From Pseudomonas sp. AKS31 (lineage in GTDB: Bacteria > Pseudomonadota > Gammaproteobacteria > Pseudomonadales > Pseudomonadaceae), in assembly GCF_023634765.1 (NCBI RefSeq), contig NZ_JAMLFX010000002.1, positions 593,072 to 657,071 on the forward strand: a DNA stretch of 64,000 nt. Direction: 5' to 3'. How positions within the stretch are numbered: position 1 is the stretch's first letter; every line of letters starts with the position of its first letter. The notes under the pieces were generated by a model, which saw nothing but the letters and a program-made list of their open reading frames with translations, ran no database searches and was not told the origin of the DNA. Both the position numbers and the translations under genes were made by a program. Shown piece by piece: positions 1 to 11,337 of the stretch.

Positions 1-26
1 CGCTCCCACAAGGACCTTCATTGCTT

Positions 27-545
27 TCAAATCAGGGGCAGGCGCATGGCGCAGCGGCGCTCTGCGGGAAAGCCGAAGAGGACTTCGGTTTGCAGCGCAT
101 CGCGTAAATGGCGATCAGCTTGCGCATGCGTCAACTCGACAAACCCCATCCTCTGATAAAACGGCGCATTCCACGGCAGATCGCGAAAGGTGGTCAGCGT
201 CACTGAGTTCAACTGCATCACGCGCGCTTGTTCAATGACTGCCGCAACCAGTGCGCGACCCATGCCTTGTCCTTGAAAAGCCTGACTGACGGATAACTCC
301 TCAATGTGTATGTGCTGATCAATGTCTACAGCACGAACAAATCCAGTCAGTTGCCCATCGCTATTTTCAGCAACCCACACGTACGCCTGTTTGATGGCCT
401 GCAGATGTTGGCCAGCATCGGGCACCTCGGCATTAGCCAGCCACGCCAACGGCGGTTCAAGACGAAACAATTGCGCGGCCGAACGCTCGATCGCGGGGAG
501 GGCAACCGCGTCAGCAGGGCTGGCGCGGCGTACGTCGAAGGTCAT
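27..545 (-). CDS. GNAT family N-acetyltransferase
   Basis: A 172-residue protein with the Gcn5-related acetyltransferase fold. The acetyl-CoA binding motif A is visible as VSQAFQGQGMGRALVAAV (Q/R-x-x-G-x-G/A), followed by a conserved NAPFYQRMGF segment near the C-terminus. The family transfers an acetyl group from acetyl-CoA to an amine; the acceptor here cannot be read from sequence. A TTG at 569 would add 8 residues, but the ATG at 545 fits the family better and has an AGGA about 11 bases upstream. It lies just after the arn operon on the same strand, 36 bases beyond the preceding stop, so it could be co-transcribed, though a role in lipid A modification is not implied. Confidence 0.85.
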   Translation of the reverse strand: MTFDVRRASPADAVALPAIERSAAQLFRLEPPLAWLANAEVPDAGQHLQAIKQAYVWVAENSDGQLTGFVRAVDIDQHIHIEELSVSQAFQGQGMGRALVAAVIEQARVMQLNSVTLTTFRDLPWNAPFYQRMGFVELTHAQADRHLRDALQTEVLFGFPAERRCAMRLPLI

Positions 546-581
546 GTTGAGGCGTGTCCTGTCGGTCAAGAGCTCGACAGG

Positions 582-2201
582 TTACGGTTTCAGCCACAGC
601 AATACATAGTCGTTTTTATCAAAACGCCCGTTCAACACCGGCTGCGCGCTTTCCAGCGGCATGCCCTTGAGAGATGGCAGATCACTGCGATCCATCATCA
701 ACCACGCCGGCCCTTTGAGCGCCTCCAGTTGCTGGATCGAGTCGCTGAACAGCGGTTGCAGATCTTGCTCGATATTGACCATGAACTTGATCGCCTTCGC
801 ATCCTTGCCCATGCCGTGCAGCACCAGCGGCGCCGGGTTTTGTTGAACCTGGGCGAATACCGCGCGACTGAATCCCTGGGTGTCGTACAAACGCCGCTCC
901 ACCGGCTCGAATACCGCCGCGTACACCGTCCACAGCGCCAACACCGCAGACAACGCCAATACCTCGACACGCCAACGTGGGAGCAACAATCGCGACAATG
1001 CCAAGAGTTGCAGCACGCCCAGCGCGATCAACACCCAAGACACGTCACTCAACGGCTCGGCAAAGCGCCGTTGCGCGACCAGCAACACCACCAGCAACAA
1101 GCCCGGCGTGACCAGCCACAAGCCCAGCATCAACCCGCGCAACCAACGAAACACCCGCCCATGCACGACCTGAAACGGATACGCCGCAATGATCGCCGCC
1201 ATCGGCAACATCGGCAGCAGATACCGGGCCTTCTTCGCCTGGGGAATCGACAAACCGACCATCACAATCAGCCCTGCCGCCGCGCAGTACTGCACCAGGC
1301 GCAGCGCCGGGCCACGTTGCTGCGGTTTGCTCAGCCAGGCCGCCGCCAGCACCAACAACGCCAGCGGATAGGCCAGCGCATAGTTGCCGAACGAACTGGT
1401 GAAGTAATACAGCGAACCGCTGACACCTTCGCTGCCGTCCATGCGCCCCATGAACTGCATGCGGATCACGTCCTGTACAAAGGCCGGACCACCGCTGGCC
1501 TGTGCCAGCCACAACAGCAGGCCGACACAGGCTGCGAGCAGCAGCGAAGCAAGTACGCCGAACACCAGCAGTCGCGACCACTCACGGTTGAGCAGGTAAT
1601 AGCTGCACAGCATGCCGGTCGGCACCACCAGCCCCATCGGCCCGCGAATGCCGAAACCGAGCAACAGCAACGCGAAGATCAGCGGCCAGTGACGCCTGCC
1701 GGCAAAATGCTCATGGGCATAACCCAGATAGAACACCGCGAAGGCCACCGCTGCGAGCATCAAGTCCTGCGACACCGCGCGCACTTCGGTGACGAAACCG
1801 CCGGTGAGCATCAGCAACGCAATACTGATCAACGCCCAGCGCCGTGAGTACGGCGCCAGCAGTCGATACATCAGCGTCACAATCAGCGCACCGGCGACGG
1901 CACTCGGCGCCCACGCGGTCAACGCATTTACCGCGCCAAACGGCAGCGACAGCAGCCAGATGAACAGCGTCGAAACCGCTGAATAATCCGCATACGGTTG
2001 ACCGTAAGTCGTCGGAAACACCGTCGGCCCATGGCGCAGCATTTCTTGCGCGAACAACACGAACCGCGAATCGAAACCAATCGGGGCCTGCCCGTGGACC
2101 CCGGCCATGAACAATACAAACGCCAGCAGCCCTGCGATCAGGGACTGCCGGCGAATTTCAGGCGATAACCTGATCAAGCGACGTCGGACGCGTTCGGCCA
2201 C
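582..2201 (-). CDS. ArnT-like GT39 family membrane glycosyltransferase
   Basis: A polytopic membrane protein of 539 residues of the PMT/GT39 (ArnT-like) type. It has a first membrane segment around residues 20-38, then a periplasmic loop with FDSRFVLFAQEMLRHG, which corresponds to the DE/R-rich loop of ArnT, and many hydrophobic segments. Family members move a sugar from a polyprenyl-phosphate donor to a lipid or protein. It is the last gene of the aminoarabinose operon, starting with GTG inside the end of ugd (28-base overlap). It is clearly different from the true ArnT in the same operon, so it may handle a second sugar or acceptor. Its substrate is unknown. Confidence 0.8.
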   Translation of the reverse strand: MAERVRRRLIRLSPEIRRQSLIAGLLAFVLFMAGVHGQAPIGFDSRFVLFAQEMLRHGPTVFPTTYGQPYADYSAVSTLFIWLLSLPFGAVNALTAWAPSAVAGALIVTLMYRLLAPYSRRWALISIALLMLTGGFVTEVRAVSQDLMLAAVAFAVFYLGYAHEHFAGRRHWPLIFALLLLGFGIRGPMGLVVPTGMLCSYYLLNREWSRLLVFGVLASLLLAACVGLLLWLAQASGGPAFVQDVIRMQFMGRMDGSEGVSGSLYYFTSSFGNYALAYPLALLVLAAAWLSKPQQRGPALRLVQYCAAAGLIVMVGLSIPQAKKARYLLPMLPMAAIIAAYPFQVVHGRVFRWLRGLMLGLWLVTPGLLLVVLLVAQRRFAEPLSDVSWVLIALGVLQLLALSRLLLPRWRVEVLALSAVLALWTVYAAVFEPVERRLYDTQGFSRAVFAQVQQNPAPLVLHGMGKDAKAIKFMVNIEQDLQPLFSDSIQQLEALKGPAWLMMDRSDLPSLKGMPLESAQPVLNGRFDKNDYVLLWLKP

Positions 2202-3553
2202 TGTTGCAGCGGGATCGGCAACTTGCGCGATTCGCCACGGCCCATCGGGAAGTACTGGAAGCCGTTGCGTGCCAGACGTTCGGCGTCGTAAAGGTTACGG
2301 CCGTCGAAGATCACCGGGGTGTTGAGGCGCTGTTTGATCAGGTCAAAATCCGGCGCCTTGAACTGCTGCCACTCGGTGCAGATGATCAAGGCGTCAGCGC
2401 CGGGTAGTACCGATTCCGGCGTACCCATCAGCATCAGTTTCGATTCCTCCGGGTAAAGGTTCTGGGTTTCCTGCATGGCTTCCGGGTCGAAGGCTCGCAC
2501 GCTGGCGCCGGCGGCCCATAGTTCCTCGAGCAGGACACGGCTCGGTGCATCACGCATGTCATCGGTGTTGGGTTTGAACGCCAGCCCCCACAGAGCGAAG
2601 GTCTTGCCGCGCAGGTCACCCTTGTAGAACGCGTTGATGCGCTCGAACAACTTGTGCTTCTGGCGTTGGTTGATCGCCTCGACCGCTTGCAGCAAATCGC
2701 TGGAGCACTGCGCTTGTTCGGCGCTGTGGATCAAGGCGCGCATGTCTTTCGGGAAGCACGAGCCGCCATAACCGCAGCCGGGGTAGATGAAGTGGTAACC
2801 GATGCGCGTGTCGGCGCCGATGCCCTGGCGTACCGATTCGATATCGGCGCCCAGGTGCTCGGCCAGCTCGGCAATCTGGTTGATGAAGCTGATCTTGGTC
2901 GCCAGCATGCAGTTGGCGGCGTACTTGGTCAGCTCGGCGCTGCGCAGGTCCATGAACATGATGCGGTCATGGTTACGGTTGAATGGCGAGTACAGATCGC
3001 GCATCACGTCGCGCACTTCATCGCCTTCGCAGCCGATGACGATACGGTCCGGACGGCGACAGTCGGCTACCGCCGAGCCTTCCTTGAGGAATTCCGGGTT
3101 GGAGACGATATCGAACTGCAGCAGGCGGCCGACCTTGATCAGGGCTTTTTCGATGTGCGTGCGCAGGGTGTCGCCAGTGCCCACCGGCACCGTGGATTTC
3201 TCCACGATGATCAACGCCTGCTCACGATGGCGGGCAATCGCATCGCCGACCGAAAGCACGTAGCGCAGATCTGCCGAACCGTCTTCACGCGATGGCGTAC
3301 CCACGGCAATAAAAGCGACCCGACCGTGTTGCACGGCGAGTTTTTCATCGGTGGTGAATTGCAGGCGTTTTGAATCCAGACCTTCGCGCACCAGGCTGGC
3401 CAGCCCCGGTTCGAAAATGCTGACATGACCCTGGCGCAACAGGTCGACCTTCTTCTGGTCGACGTCCATGCACACGACATCATGGCCGACCTCGGCCAAC
3501 ACAGCCGCTTGCACCAGACCGACGTAACCGCTGCCAAATACTGTGATTTTCAT
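2174..3553 (-). CDS. ugd: UDP-glucose 6-dehydrogenase
   Basis: Oxidises UDP-glucose twice to UDP-glucuronate, the entry substrate of the aminoarabinose pathway, using NAD+ in the cytoplasm. The 459 residues show the N-terminal Rossmann motif GSGYVGLV (7-14), the EKSTVPVGT segment (118-126), and the catalytic cysteine in GGSCFPKDM (Cys266). Length matches the family. Its start overlaps the arnF stop as ATGA. In enterics ugd is unlinked to arn; in many pseudomonads it sits at the operon end as here, which keeps precursor supply under the same control. Confidence 0.96.
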   Translation of the reverse strand: MKITVFGSGYVGLVQAAVLAEVGHDVVCMDVDQKKVDLLRQGHVSIFEPGLASLVREGLDSKRLQFTTDEKLAVQHGRVAFIAVGTPSREDGSADLRYVLSVGDAIARHREQALIIVEKSTVPVGTGDTLRTHIEKALIKVGRLLQFDIVSNPEFLKEGSAVADCRRPDRIVIGCEGDEVRDVMRDLYSPFNRNHDRIMFMDLRSAELTKYAANCMLATKISFINQIAELAEHLGADIESVRQGIGADTRIGYHFIYPGCGYGGSCFPKDMRALIHSAEQAQCSSDLLQAVEAINQRQKHKLFERINAFYKGDLRGKTFALWGLAFKPNTDDMRDAPSRVLLEELWAAGASVRAFDPEAMQETQNLYPEESKLMLMGTPESVLPGADALIICTEWQQFKAPDFDLIKQRLNTPVIFDGRNLYDAERLARNGFQYFPMGRGESRKLPIPLQQWPNASDVA

Positions 3554-3954
3554 GGAGCACTCCTGAATTCGGGCGCACGAGCCGGACGAGTGTTGATGGT
3601 GATGACCCCGAGCATGACCAGCGCCACGCCCAGTGATTTAGTGAAACTGAAGGATTCGTTGAACAGCGGCAGGCTGGCCGCCAGCAGATAAACCAGCGCA
3701 TAGCTGATGCTCAGCAGCGAATACGCCCGGCCCAGCGGCAGATCGCGCAGGGCGGCGAGCCAGCAGAGCATCGACAGGGCGTAGGCAAAAATCGCCGCAA
3801 TGACCACGGCCAGCGCCCGCCAATCGAGGCTGTCGAGGTGCAGCCATTGTTGTGGTTCGGGCAGGCGGGTCATGCTCCAGCGCATGCCCAGTTGCGCAGC
3901 GCTGACGAGAAATACGCTGCCCAGCGCGAATGTGATGCCGCGACGTTGATTCAT
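3550..3954 (-). CDS. arnF: Undecaprenyl-phosphate-aminoarabinose flippase subunit ArnF
   Basis: A small four-helix membrane protein of the EmrE/SMR type, 134 residues, starting [21 protein letters not shown]. With ArnE it is thought to flip undecaprenyl-phosphate-L-Ara4N across the inner membrane. The ATG at 3954 overlaps the arnE stop and fits the family length; the longer open frame upstream is read-through into arnE. Order E-F-ugd supports the assignment. Confidence 0.88.
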   Translation of the reverse strand: MNQRRGITFALGSVFLVSAAQLGMRWSMTRLPEPQQWLHLDSLDWRALAVVIAAIFAYALSMLCWLAALRDLPLGRAYSLLSISYALVYLLAASLPLFNESFSFTKSLGVALVMLGVITINTRPARAPEFRSAP

Positions 3955-4295
3955 GACGGTTGCCCCAGCAAAACCACGCCGCCGATGACCAATGCCACGC
4001 CAAGCCAATGCTGGCGGTCGATGGGTTCACGGAAGACGAAGCGCGCGATCAGGGTGATCAGCACGAAGTTGAGGCTGAGCATCGGGTAGGCGATGCCGAC
4101 TTCCAGCCGCTGCAACACCAACAGCCAGACCAACAGACCTGAGCCGAGGGCGAGCAGGGCCAGCCACAACCACGGCGTACGCAGCTTTTCGGCCCAGCCC
4201 GACTCGACGCCGCGCCAGCTCTCCACGGCGTACTTCTGCGCGATCTGCCCGAGGCAGGTCAGCAGGCACGCGGCCAACAGCAGCAACAGGCTCAT
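3951..4295 (-). CDS. arnE: Undecaprenyl-phosphate-aminoarabinose flippase subunit ArnE
   Basis: A 114-residue SMR-like protein with four hydrophobic segments, starting [17 protein letters not shown] and containing [20 protein letters not shown] near the end, typical of EamA/SMR half transporters. It pairs with ArnF. The ATG at 4295 overlaps the arnT stop (ATGA), so translation is probably coupled; the open frame upstream of it lies inside arnT and is ignored. Confidence 0.88.
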   Translation of the reverse strand: MSLLLLLAACLLTCLGQIAQKYAVESWRGVESGWAEKLRTPWLWLALLALGSGLLVWLLVLQRLEVGIAYPMLSLNFVLITLIARFVFREPIDRQHWLGVALVIGGVVLLGQPS

Positions 4296-5944
4296 GACGC
4301 CTCCTTGGGCAGGATCATGATCACCAGGTTGCCCTGTTCGTAACGGAGGCCGTCCTTTGGCAATCTGTCGATTTCGTCCAGTTCGTCCTGCCCCTTGACG
4401 CGCATCACCACGCCGACTGAACCGCTGCGGCGCGCCTCGCGCATCCACTGTTGTACGTGTTCGGGATCGACCCGCTGTTGAATGCCGTCAGGATAGGCAA
4501 GGCCATATTTCAATTCGCCTATCGTGTTGTACAACGCCACTTGCGGCGTTTTCAGGCGCCAGGCCAGTGCGGACGCGGCACCGAGATCGTTACTCAGCAG
4601 GTGGGTGGTCTGCGCCAGTTCCGTGACGTGATGCTTGACGAACTGATCCGGCATCTTGTTGGCGACCACCGATTTGGGCAGTGCCGCCGGGAGCACCGCG
4701 ATCAGCAGCAGGCTGCCGAGCGCCGGTGTTGCCCAGCATTGCAGCGGCAGAAAGGCTTGCAGCAGGTTGGCGATGATCCAGCCGATCAGCGCGATAAACA
4801 CCAGCACCATGCTGTGCAGTTCGTGGTCGTAGACCGGTTTGGTCAGTTGCAGATAGACCAGCGCGATCAGTGTGACGACGCCCAGCAACAGATTGAGCAG
4901 ACCATTGATGCTCAGCGCGCGACCGTGCTCCAGGCGCAAACGGTCGGCGAGCGCATTGCCCAACAGCAACGCCATCGGCAGCAGGCAGGGCAGGATGTAG
5001 GTCGGCAGCTTGCCGTTGCTCAGGCTGAAAAACGCCAGTGGCATCGCCAGCCAGAGCAGCATAAAGACCATTTTCGGCTGAGCGCGGCTTTGCCACGCTT
5101 GCTTGAACGCGGTCGGCAGCAACCCCGCCCACGGCAGACTGAACGCCACCAGCAGCGGCAGGTAGAACCACCACGGCGCATCGTGTTGCGCATCGTCACC
5201 GGCAAAGCGGCGGATGTGCTCGTGCCAGAAGAAGAACCGCCAGTAGTCCGGCTCCTGCCCATGCACCGCGAGCACCCACGGCAGGCTGATGATGATCGCG
5301 ATGGCAATCGCCACCGGGCCGAACATCAGCAATTCACGCCAGCGTTTTTGCCAGAGCATCCACGGCAGGGCGATCAACACCGGCAGTAACCAGGCGAGAA
5401 ATCCCTTGGTCATGAAACCCATGCCACACGCCAGGCCCAATACGAACCAGGCCGCCATGCGCTTGCCGTTTGTGTGGCTGTCGACGGCAAACCACAGCGC
5501 CACCAGACTCAGGTTGACCCAAAAGGTGAATTGCGGATCGAGGTTGGCGTAGCCGGCCTGACCGGCGACGATGGTGAAACTCATGTAGAGCAGGGCGCAG
5601 ACGAAGCTTTTGCGCGGCTCGTTCCACAAACGCCGGGCGAGCAGATAGCACAGCAGCACGCTCAACCCGGTGCTCAGCGCCGAGGCAAAGCGCACGCCGA
5701 ACAGGTTCTGCCCGAACACTTGCTGAGCCATCGCGATCATCCAGTAACCGGCAATCGGCTTCTCGAAGTAGCGCAGGCTCATGAAGTGCGGCGACACCCA
5801 GTTACCACTGAGCAGCATGTCCTGGCTGATCTGTGCGTAACGGGTCTCATCAGGAATCCACAAACCGTGCGTGCCTAGCGGCAGCAGATAGGCCAGCAGG
5901 CAAATACCCAGCAACAGCAGTGGCAGCGTCCAGCGTTTGATCAT
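4292..5944 (-). CDS. arnT: Lipid A 4-amino-4-deoxy-L-arabinosyltransferase ArnT
   Basis: An inner-membrane GT39 enzyme that transfers L-Ara4N from undecaprenyl phosphate to lipid A phosphates on the periplasmic face, lowering surface charge and giving resistance to polymyxins and cationic peptides. The 550 residues equal the enteric enzyme in length. The N-terminal helix is followed by the loop [18 protein letters not shown], with the conserved DE/R residues, and [12 protein letters not shown]. Overlaps arnD and arnE by four bases on either side. Confidence 0.95.
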   Translation of the reverse strand: MIKRWTLPLLLLGICLLAYLLPLGTHGLWIPDETRYAQISQDMLLSGNWVSPHFMSLRYFEKPIAGYWMIAMAQQVFGQNLFGVRFASALSTGLSVLLCYLLARRLWNEPRKSFVCALLYMSFTIVAGQAGYANLDPQFTFWVNLSLVALWFAVDSHTNGKRMAAWFVLGLACGMGFMTKGFLAWLLPVLIALPWMLWQKRWRELLMFGPVAIAIAIIISLPWVLAVHGQEPDYWRFFFWHEHIRRFAGDDAQHDAPWWFYLPLLVAFSLPWAGLLPTAFKQAWQSRAQPKMVFMLLWLAMPLAFFSLSNGKLPTYILPCLLPMALLLGNALADRLRLEHGRALSINGLLNLLLGVVTLIALVYLQLTKPVYDHELHSMVLVFIALIGWIIANLLQAFLPLQCWATPALGSLLLIAVLPAALPKSVVANKMPDQFVKHHVTELAQTTHLLSNDLGAASALAWRLKTPQVALYNTIGELKYGLAYPDGIQQRVDPEHVQQWMREARRSGSVGVVMRVKGQDELDEIDRLPKDGLRYEQGNLVIMILPKEAS

Positions 5945-6825
5945 GCGCCTTGCACTCCCAGCCAGCCTTCACGGCCGTCGAGGGCGCCGCGCTGCACGCG
6001 ACCTACGGACAAGGTATTGAAAAACTCGGGCAACAAATCGCCCAGCGGTTTGAAATCGATGTTGCGCTGGCGGGCCTCGGCCAGCAATTGACGAAAATCC
6101 TCAGCCATCAGAATCCCTTCTACTTCGGCGTGAATGGTGTAGACGTTGAGCTGTTGCGGGCGAAAGTGATCAAGGATGAAACCGTTGAAATCCCGCGCCG
6201 CGACGATGGGGCCGACGACTTCGTCGAAGGTCGGCAGGTCCACCGGAATCTGCGGCGTGCCCGGCGTGCCGTCGGCCAGCAACGGGCGAAACAGCCGCGT
6301 GCCACGACAATCGCTGTTATAGCGAAAGCCGAAGGCTTGCTTGGCCTCGATCACGCGCTCGTCGGCACGCCAACCGGCGGCGGCCGAACACTGGATTTTT
6401 TCGCCGAGGATGTCGCTCAAGGTGTCGACGCCCTGACGGATCTGCTCGATCAGTTGCGCATTGCTCCAGCGTCCGGCATTGGCCTGCCAGCCGTGGTGAT
6501 CCCACGCATGCAGACCGACTTCATGACCGGCGTCGCGGGCCTGACGCATCAGGTGGCCGAGATCGCGACCAATCGGCTTGCCCGGCCACGCGGTGCCAGC
6601 CAGCAGAATGTCCCAGCCGTACAGGCCGGCGGCATTGGAGCGAAGCATTTTCCAGAGGAACTGCGGGCGGATCAGGCGCCACAGATGCCGGCCCATGTTG
6701 TCCGGGCCGACACTGAAGAAGAACGTTGCCTTGATCTGCGCCTCGTCGAGCATTTCCAGCAGGCGCGGCACACCTTCACGGGTGCCGCGGTAGGTGTCGA
6801 CGTCGATGCGGAGACCGGCCTGCAT
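5941..6825 (-). CDS. arnD: 4-deoxy-4-formamido-L-arabinose-phosphoundecaprenol deformylase ArnD
   Basis: Removes the formyl group from undecaprenyl-phosphate-L-Ara4FN. A NodB-like polysaccharide deacetylase fold is seen: [14 protein letters not shown] (catalytic Asp and metal Asp near residues 8-10), [10 protein letters not shown], and [13 protein letters not shown] with the two metal histidines. At 294 residues it matches the family. It follows arnA directly; stop and start share one base at 6825. Confidence 0.94.
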   Translation of the reverse strand: MQAGLRIDVDTYRGTREGVPRLLEMLDEAQIKATFFFSVGPDNMGRHLWRLIRPQFLWKMLRSNAAGLYGWDILLAGTAWPGKPIGRDLGHLMRQARDAGHEVGLHAWDHHGWQANAGRWSNAQLIEQIRQGVDTLSDILGEKIQCSAAAGWRADERVIEAKQAFGFRYNSDCRGTRLFRPLLADGTPGTPQIPVDLPTFDEVVGPIVAARDFNGFILDHFRPQQLNVYTIHAEVEGILMAEDFRQLLAEARQRNIDFKPLGDLLPEFFNTLSVGRVQRGALDGREGWLGVQGA

Positions 6826-8816
6826 TACTGCTTGTCCGCGATTTCGAGCATGGCCTCGCGCAAGAAGAAATCCAGCGTGTTGCCGATGGTCTCGCGCATT
6901 TCCACGGTTGGCGTCCAGTCGAGCAGACGCTTGGCGTTGGCGATGCTGGGTTTACGGTGTTCGACGTCCTGATAACCAGCGCCATAAAACGCCTTGCTTT
7001 CCACATCGCGGAAACCGGCGAACGGCGGGAAGTTATGGCGCAGCGGATGCGCTTCGAACTGACGCAGCAGCTCTTCACCCAATTGACGGATGCTGGCTTC
7101 GTTGTCCGGGTTGCCGATGTTGATGATCTGGCCGTTGCAGACGTCGTTGTCGTTATCGATGATCCGCGCCAGTGCTTCGACGCCGTCAGCGATGTCGGTG
7201 AAGCAGCGTTTCTGCTCGCCGCCGTCGAACAGGCGAATCGGCGTGCCTTCAACCAGGTTGAGAATCAACTGGGTGATGGCGCGGGAGCTGCCGATGCGTG
7301 CCGAGTCCAGGCGATCGAGACGCGGGCCCATCCAGTTGAACGGGCGGAACAGGGTGAAATTCAAGCCCTTGGCGCCGTAGGCCCAGATCACCCGGTCCAG
7401 CAGTTGCTTGGACACGGAGTAGATCCAGCGCTGCTTGTTGATCGGGCCGACCACCAGGTTGGAAGTGTCTTCATCGAAGTGTTTGTCCTGGCACATGCCA
7501 TAGACTTCCGAGGTCGACGGGAAGATCACGCGCTTGTTGTACTTGACGCAGTAGCGCACCAGTTTGAGGTTTTCTTCGAAGTCGAGTTCGAACACGCGCA
7601 GCGGGTTGCGCGTGTACTCGATCGGCGTGGCGATGGCCACCAGCGGCAGGACCACGTCGCACTTCTTGATGTGGTACTCGATCCACTCGGAGTGAATGCT
7701 GATGTCGCCTTCGACGTAGTGGAAGTGCGGATGACTGCGCAGGCGGTCGATGGCGTCGGAACCGATGTCCAGGCCATAGACTTCGTAGCGGTCGTCACGC
7801 AGCAGGCGCTCGGACAAGTGATTGCCGATAAAGCCGTTGACGCCGAGGATCAGCACGCGAGTGCGACGCGGTGCACGCCCGGACTCGGCACCGCGCAGCA
7901 GCGAGCCGTCAACCAGACCGAGTTCACTGGCCAGTTGCTGACCGCTGAGGAACAAGCCGTTATCGTTGCGCTGGCCGGAGAGGATCACCAGCGAATCTTC
8001 ACCGCAGGCAATGCGCAGCGGATCGACGCTGATCACCCGGCCCGGCGCCTGACCGTCGTTGCCTTTGACGACTTCGGCGCTCCAGACGATGAGTTTGTGC
8101 TCGCCGACCGCGCAGAACGCGCCCGGATACGGTTGGGTCACCGCACGCACCAGGTTGAACAGTTGCTCGGCAGGTTTCGCCCAGACCAGTTTGCCGTCCG
8201 CTGCGGTGCGACGCCCGAAAACAGTGGCTTTCGATTCGTCCTGCGGGGTTTCGCTGGTCTTGCCTTGCAGCATCGCCGGCAAAGTGTCGCGCAGCAGATC
8301 GGTCGCGGCGATGCGCAGCTTGCCGTGCAGGCTCAACGCGGTGTCGTTGCGTTCGATGGCGACACGTTGCTGGGCAACGATGGCGCCGGCATCGGCACGT
8401 TTGACCATGCGGTGCAGGGTCACGCCGGTTTCGCTTTCGCCGTTGACCAGCACCCAGTTCGCTGGCGCGCGGCCACGGTAGCTGGGCAACAGCGAACCGT
8501 GCAGGTTGAACGCGCCTTGTTTGGCCACGGCCAGCAGCGATTCGCTCAGCAGGTTGCGGTAGTAGAACGAGAACATGTACTCAGGTGCGAGCTTGGCAAT
8601 CCGTTCGATCCACAGCGGGTGGTTGACGTCTTCCGGCGCGTGCACCGGGATGCCTTTGCTGGCACACAGTTGCGCAACCGATCCGTAGAACGCGTTCTCT
8701 TTCGGATCATCGGCGTGAGTGAACACCGCCGCGATGGCGTAGCCGCTGTCGAGCAGGGCCTGAATGCCGGCGCAGCCAATATCGTGATAAGCGAAGACAA
8801 CAGTTTTTGCACTCAT
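6825..8816 (-). CDS. arnA: Bifunctional UDP-Ara4N formyltransferase / UDP-glucuronate decarboxylase ArnA
   Basis: A 663-residue two-domain cytoplasmic enzyme. The N-terminal half is a methionyl-tRNA-formyltransferase-like domain with [15 protein letters not shown], which formylates UDP-L-Ara4N. The C-terminal half is a short-chain dehydrogenase-like decarboxylase with the nucleotide motif [22 protein letters not shown] and the catalytic YSVSK. Together they carry out the oxidative decarboxylation of UDP-GlcA and the later formylation step. The domain order and length are those of known ArnA. Confidence 0.96.
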   Translation of the reverse strand: MSAKTVVFAYHDIGCAGIQALLDSGYAIAAVFTHADDPKENAFYGSVAQLCASKGIPVHAPEDVNHPLWIERIAKLAPEYMFSFYYRNLLSESLLAVAKQGAFNLHGSLLPSYRGRAPANWVLVNGESETGVTLHRMVKRADAGAIVAQQRVAIERNDTALSLHGKLRIAATDLLRDTLPAMLQGKTSETPQDESKATVFGRRTAADGKLVWAKPAEQLFNLVRAVTQPYPGAFCAVGEHKLIVWSAEVVKGNDGQAPGRVISVDPLRIACGEDSLVILSGQRNDNGLFLSGQQLASELGLVDGSLLRGAESGRAPRRTRVLILGVNGFIGNHLSERLLRDDRYEVYGLDIGSDAIDRLRSHPHFHYVEGDISIHSEWIEYHIKKCDVVLPLVAIATPIEYTRNPLRVFELDFEENLKLVRYCVKYNKRVIFPSTSEVYGMCQDKHFDEDTSNLVVGPINKQRWIYSVSKQLLDRVIWAYGAKGLNFTLFRPFNWMGPRLDRLDSARIGSSRAITQLILNLVEGTPIRLFDGGEQKRCFTDIADGVEALARIIDNDNDVCNGQIINIGNPDNEASIRQLGEELLRQFEAHPLRHNFPPFAGFRDVESKAFYGAGYQDVEHRKPSIANAKRLLDWTPTVEMRETIGNTLDFFLREAMLEIADKQ

Positions 8817-9838
8817 GAGAGAACCTGACCGGTAGTAGAAGTAGTGGTGGAGAGACCATCAACGGTGACCGCAGGCGCCGGGTTGGCGGCGTGGCTGCGC
8901 AAGACTTTTTCAATGAAGAAACGCGGGCGGGCGCGCACGTCGCTGTACATGCGCCCCAGGTATTCGCCGAGCAGGCCCATGCCGATGAACTGGCCACCGG
9001 TGAACACAAACAGCACCGCGAACAGCACGAACATGCCGTCACCGGCCCAACCGGCACCGAAAGCCAGACGCATGACGATCAACGCAAAGGCAAACAGCAA
9101 TCCAAGCCCGGCCATGGTGAAACCGACGATGCTCAGCAGGCGCAGCGGCGTGGTGGTCATGCAGGTGATCAGGTCGAACATCAGGTTGATCAGGCGCATC
9201 GGGCTGTACTTCGAATCGCCGTGCTCACGTTCGGCATGGGCCACGACGATTTCGGTGGTGTGGCGGGCGAAGCTGTTGGCCAGAATCGGAATAAAAGTGC
9301 TGCGTTCACGACAGGCGAGCATCGCGTCGATGATCGTCCGGCGGTAAGCGCGGAGCATGCAGCCGTAGTCGCTCATGGCGACGCCGGTGGAGCGCTGCAC
9401 GGCGAGGTTGATCAGCTTCGACGGATAGCGGCGCAGGGCCGAATCCTGACGATTGCCGCGCACGGTGCCGACCACGTCGTAACCCTTTTCCGCTTCGGCG
9501 ACCAGGCGCGGAATTTCTTCCGGGGGGTTCTGCAGGTCGGCGTCGAGGGTGATGACGACATCGCCTTTGCATTGTTCGAAACCGGCCATGATTGCCGCGT
9601 GCTGGCCGTAGTTACGGTTGAGGATGACCGCCACGAACGGGCTGTCTTCACGGGTCGCGGCTTCTTCCAGAAGGTTGGCGGAGTCGTCACGGCTGCCGTC
9701 GTCGACGAGGACGATTTCATAGTCGTGACGCAGCATGCGGCAGGCCGCTTCAGTGCGGCGCAGCAGTTCCGGCAGGCTGTCCTCTTCGTTGTAGACCGGG
9801 ATGACGATCGACACACAGCGGATCGGATAAGGTTTCAC
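8813..9838 (-). CDS. arnC: Undecaprenyl-phosphate 4-deoxy-4-formamido-L-arabinose transferase ArnC
   Basis: A 341-residue GT2 glycosyltransferase that places the formylated aminoarabinose onto undecaprenyl phosphate. It shows the GT-A start [17 protein letters not shown], the [13 protein letters not shown] motif, and [13 protein letters not shown] (DxD). Two hydrophobic segments near residues 235-255 and 267-292 anchor it to the inner membrane. Overlaps arnB and arnA by four bases. Confidence 0.95.
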   Translation of the reverse strand: MKPYPIRCVSIVIPVYNEEDSLPELLRRTEAACRMLRHDYEIVLVDDGSRDDSANLLEEAATREDSPFVAVILNRNYGQHAAIMAGFEQCKGDVVITLDADLQNPPEEIPRLVAEAEKGYDVVGTVRGNRQDSALRRYPSKLINLAVQRSTGVAMSDYGCMLRAYRRTIIDAMLACRERSTFIPILANSFARHTTEIVVAHAEREHGDSKYSPMRLINLMFDLITCMTTTPLRLLSIVGFTMAGLGLLFAFALIVMRLAFGAGWAGDGMFVLFAVLFVFTGGQFIGMGLLGEYLGRMYSDVRARPRFFIEKVLRSHAANPAPAVTVDGLSTTTSTTGQVLS

Positions 9839-10983
9839 GGGCGTTTGTCCATAAGAGTGGCGATGGCACCGACCACGCGATCAAGGTCTTGATCGCTCAT
9901 GTCGGGGAACAACGGAATCGAGCACAGCCGCGCCGAGTTCCATTCGGTGTCGGGCAGGTACAGGTCAGGGGCACGCTGGCGATACCAGGTGTGCAGGTGG
10001 GTGGCGATGAAATGGATACCGGTGCCGATGCCCTGGTCCTGCAAGCCTTTCATGAAGGCTTCGCGGTCGATGCCCCAGCGCTCGCTGTCGATGCGCAGGA
10101 TGAACAGGTGCCAGGCGTGGGTTTGTGCGTAGGCAGGCAGGGCAAGCGGTTGCACCGGCAGGCCTTCGAGTTTTTGCCGGTAGGCGTCGGCCAGTTCCGT
10201 GCGGCGGGCGTTGATCGCGTCCAGACGCTGCAGTTGCACCAGGGCAATCGCCGCGTTGATGTCGGCGAGGTTGTATTTGAAACCCGGTTCCATCACTTGC
10301 GCCTGCGGCTTGCGGCCACCGGTCAGGCGATCGTAGGCGTCGACACCCAGACCGTGAAACTTGAGCATGCGCACGCGGCTCGCCAAGGCTTCGTCGTCAG
10401 TGACGAACATCGCGCCTTCGGCACAGGTCATGTTCTTGATCGCGTGGAAGGAGAAAATCGCCGTGCCTTGCGAGCCGACGTGGCGGCCCTTGTAACGGGT
10501 GCCAGCGGCGTGGGCGGCGTCTTCGATGACCGCGATGCCGTGTTTGTCGGCCAGCGCGTACAGCGGATCAAGATCAAATGCGGCGCCGGCGTAATGCACC
10601 GGAATGATGGCTTTGGTGCGTGGGGTGATCGCCGCTTCAATGCGCGCGGCGTCGGTCATCAGAGTGTCGCGATCAACATCGACGAACACCGGCGTGGCGC
10701 CGAGCAGGGAAATCATGTTGGCGGTCGAGACCCAGGTCTGCGACGGGGTGATGACTTCGTCGCCCGGGCCAATGCCCAGGGCCAACAAGGTGATGTGCAT
10801 GCCGCCGGTGGCGGAGGAAAGTGCGACCGCGTGCTTGCAACCAACGTATTGCGCGAATTGTTCTTCGAGTGCCTGGTTTTTAGGGCCGGTAGTAATCCAG
10901 CCGGAACGTAATACTTGTTCGACGGCGGCTATTTCTTCATCGCCGATACTTGGACGGGAAAACGGCAGGAACGCTTGACTCAT
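9835..10983 (-). CDS. arnB: UDP-4-amino-4-deoxy-L-arabinose aminotransferase ArnB
   Basis: First gene of the operon. A PLP enzyme of the DegT/DnrJ/EryC1 family that makes UDP-L-Ara4N from the ketosugar with glutamate as donor. The PLP lysine is Lys183 in [21 protein letters not shown] and the EDAAHAAG segment are typical. The ATG at 10983 ([17 protein letters not shown]) gives the usual 382 residues and has a GAGG ribosome site just upstream; the frame stays open to 11121 but that extension does not look coding. Confidence 0.96.
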   Translation of the reverse strand: MSQAFLPFSRPSIGDEEIAAVEQVLRSGWITTGPKNQALEEQFAQYVGCKHAVALSSATGGMHITLLALGIGPGDEVITPSQTWVSTANMISLLGATPVFVDVDRDTLMTDAARIEAAITPRTKAIIPVHYAGAAFDLDPLYALADKHGIAVIEDAAHAAGTRYKGRHVGSQGTAIFSFHAIKNMTCAEGAMFVTDDEALASRVRMLKFHGLGVDAYDRLTGGRKPQAQVMEPGFKYNLADINAAIALVQLQRLDAINARRTELADAYRQKLEGLPVQPLALPAYAQTHAWHLFILRIDSERWGIDREAFMKGLQDQGIGTGIHFIATHLHTWYRQRAPDLYLPDTEWNSARLCSIPLFPDMSDQDLDRVVGAIATLMDKRP

Positions 10984-11337
10984 AAGAACCTCGGGGCGAC
11001 AGCCATCCTTCAGCCGATTGTCTGAAAAACACGGGATTTCAACGGGTTGAGATACCGGCCGGGGAATGCCTGATTGACTTTTAAGTCCACGGACGGCAGG
11101 GTTGCAGGCCTTTCGGGGCAACCTGTTGTAACTAAGGTTATGCGCGTTTTTGTGAAAGGAACATGAAAAAACGGTCGGCGATTCGTCTATCTGTAAGCCA
11201 TACAGCCACCGTTCAGACTTCTTCCGTTCATCGGCTCTTTTAATCGAAAAGTCCTACGGAAGAGTCGCTCTTTATATAAGTTTCGTTGCACTTTTAAGTT
11301 GTTTTGTTGAACTGTTTTCTATTCAAGGCCGTTTCGT
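10984..11337. promoter_or_regulatory. Divergent intergenic region upstream of arnB and the recombinase
   Basis: This 354-base stretch holds no convincing gene. It separates arnB (leftward) from the recombinase (rightward) and must carry the arn promoter. In Pseudomonas arn is usually controlled by PmrA and PhoP. I see TTTAAG-like words, for example a GACTTTTAAGTC palindrome near 11077-11088, but not a clear two-half PmrA or PhoP box, so the regulator is inferred from the operon and not read from the sequence. The right half is markedly AT-rich. Confidence 0.45.

Noticed and set aside
6957..8828. 623-codon open frame antisense to arnA
   Set aside because: Shadow of third-position GC in arnA; no motif and no ribosome site.
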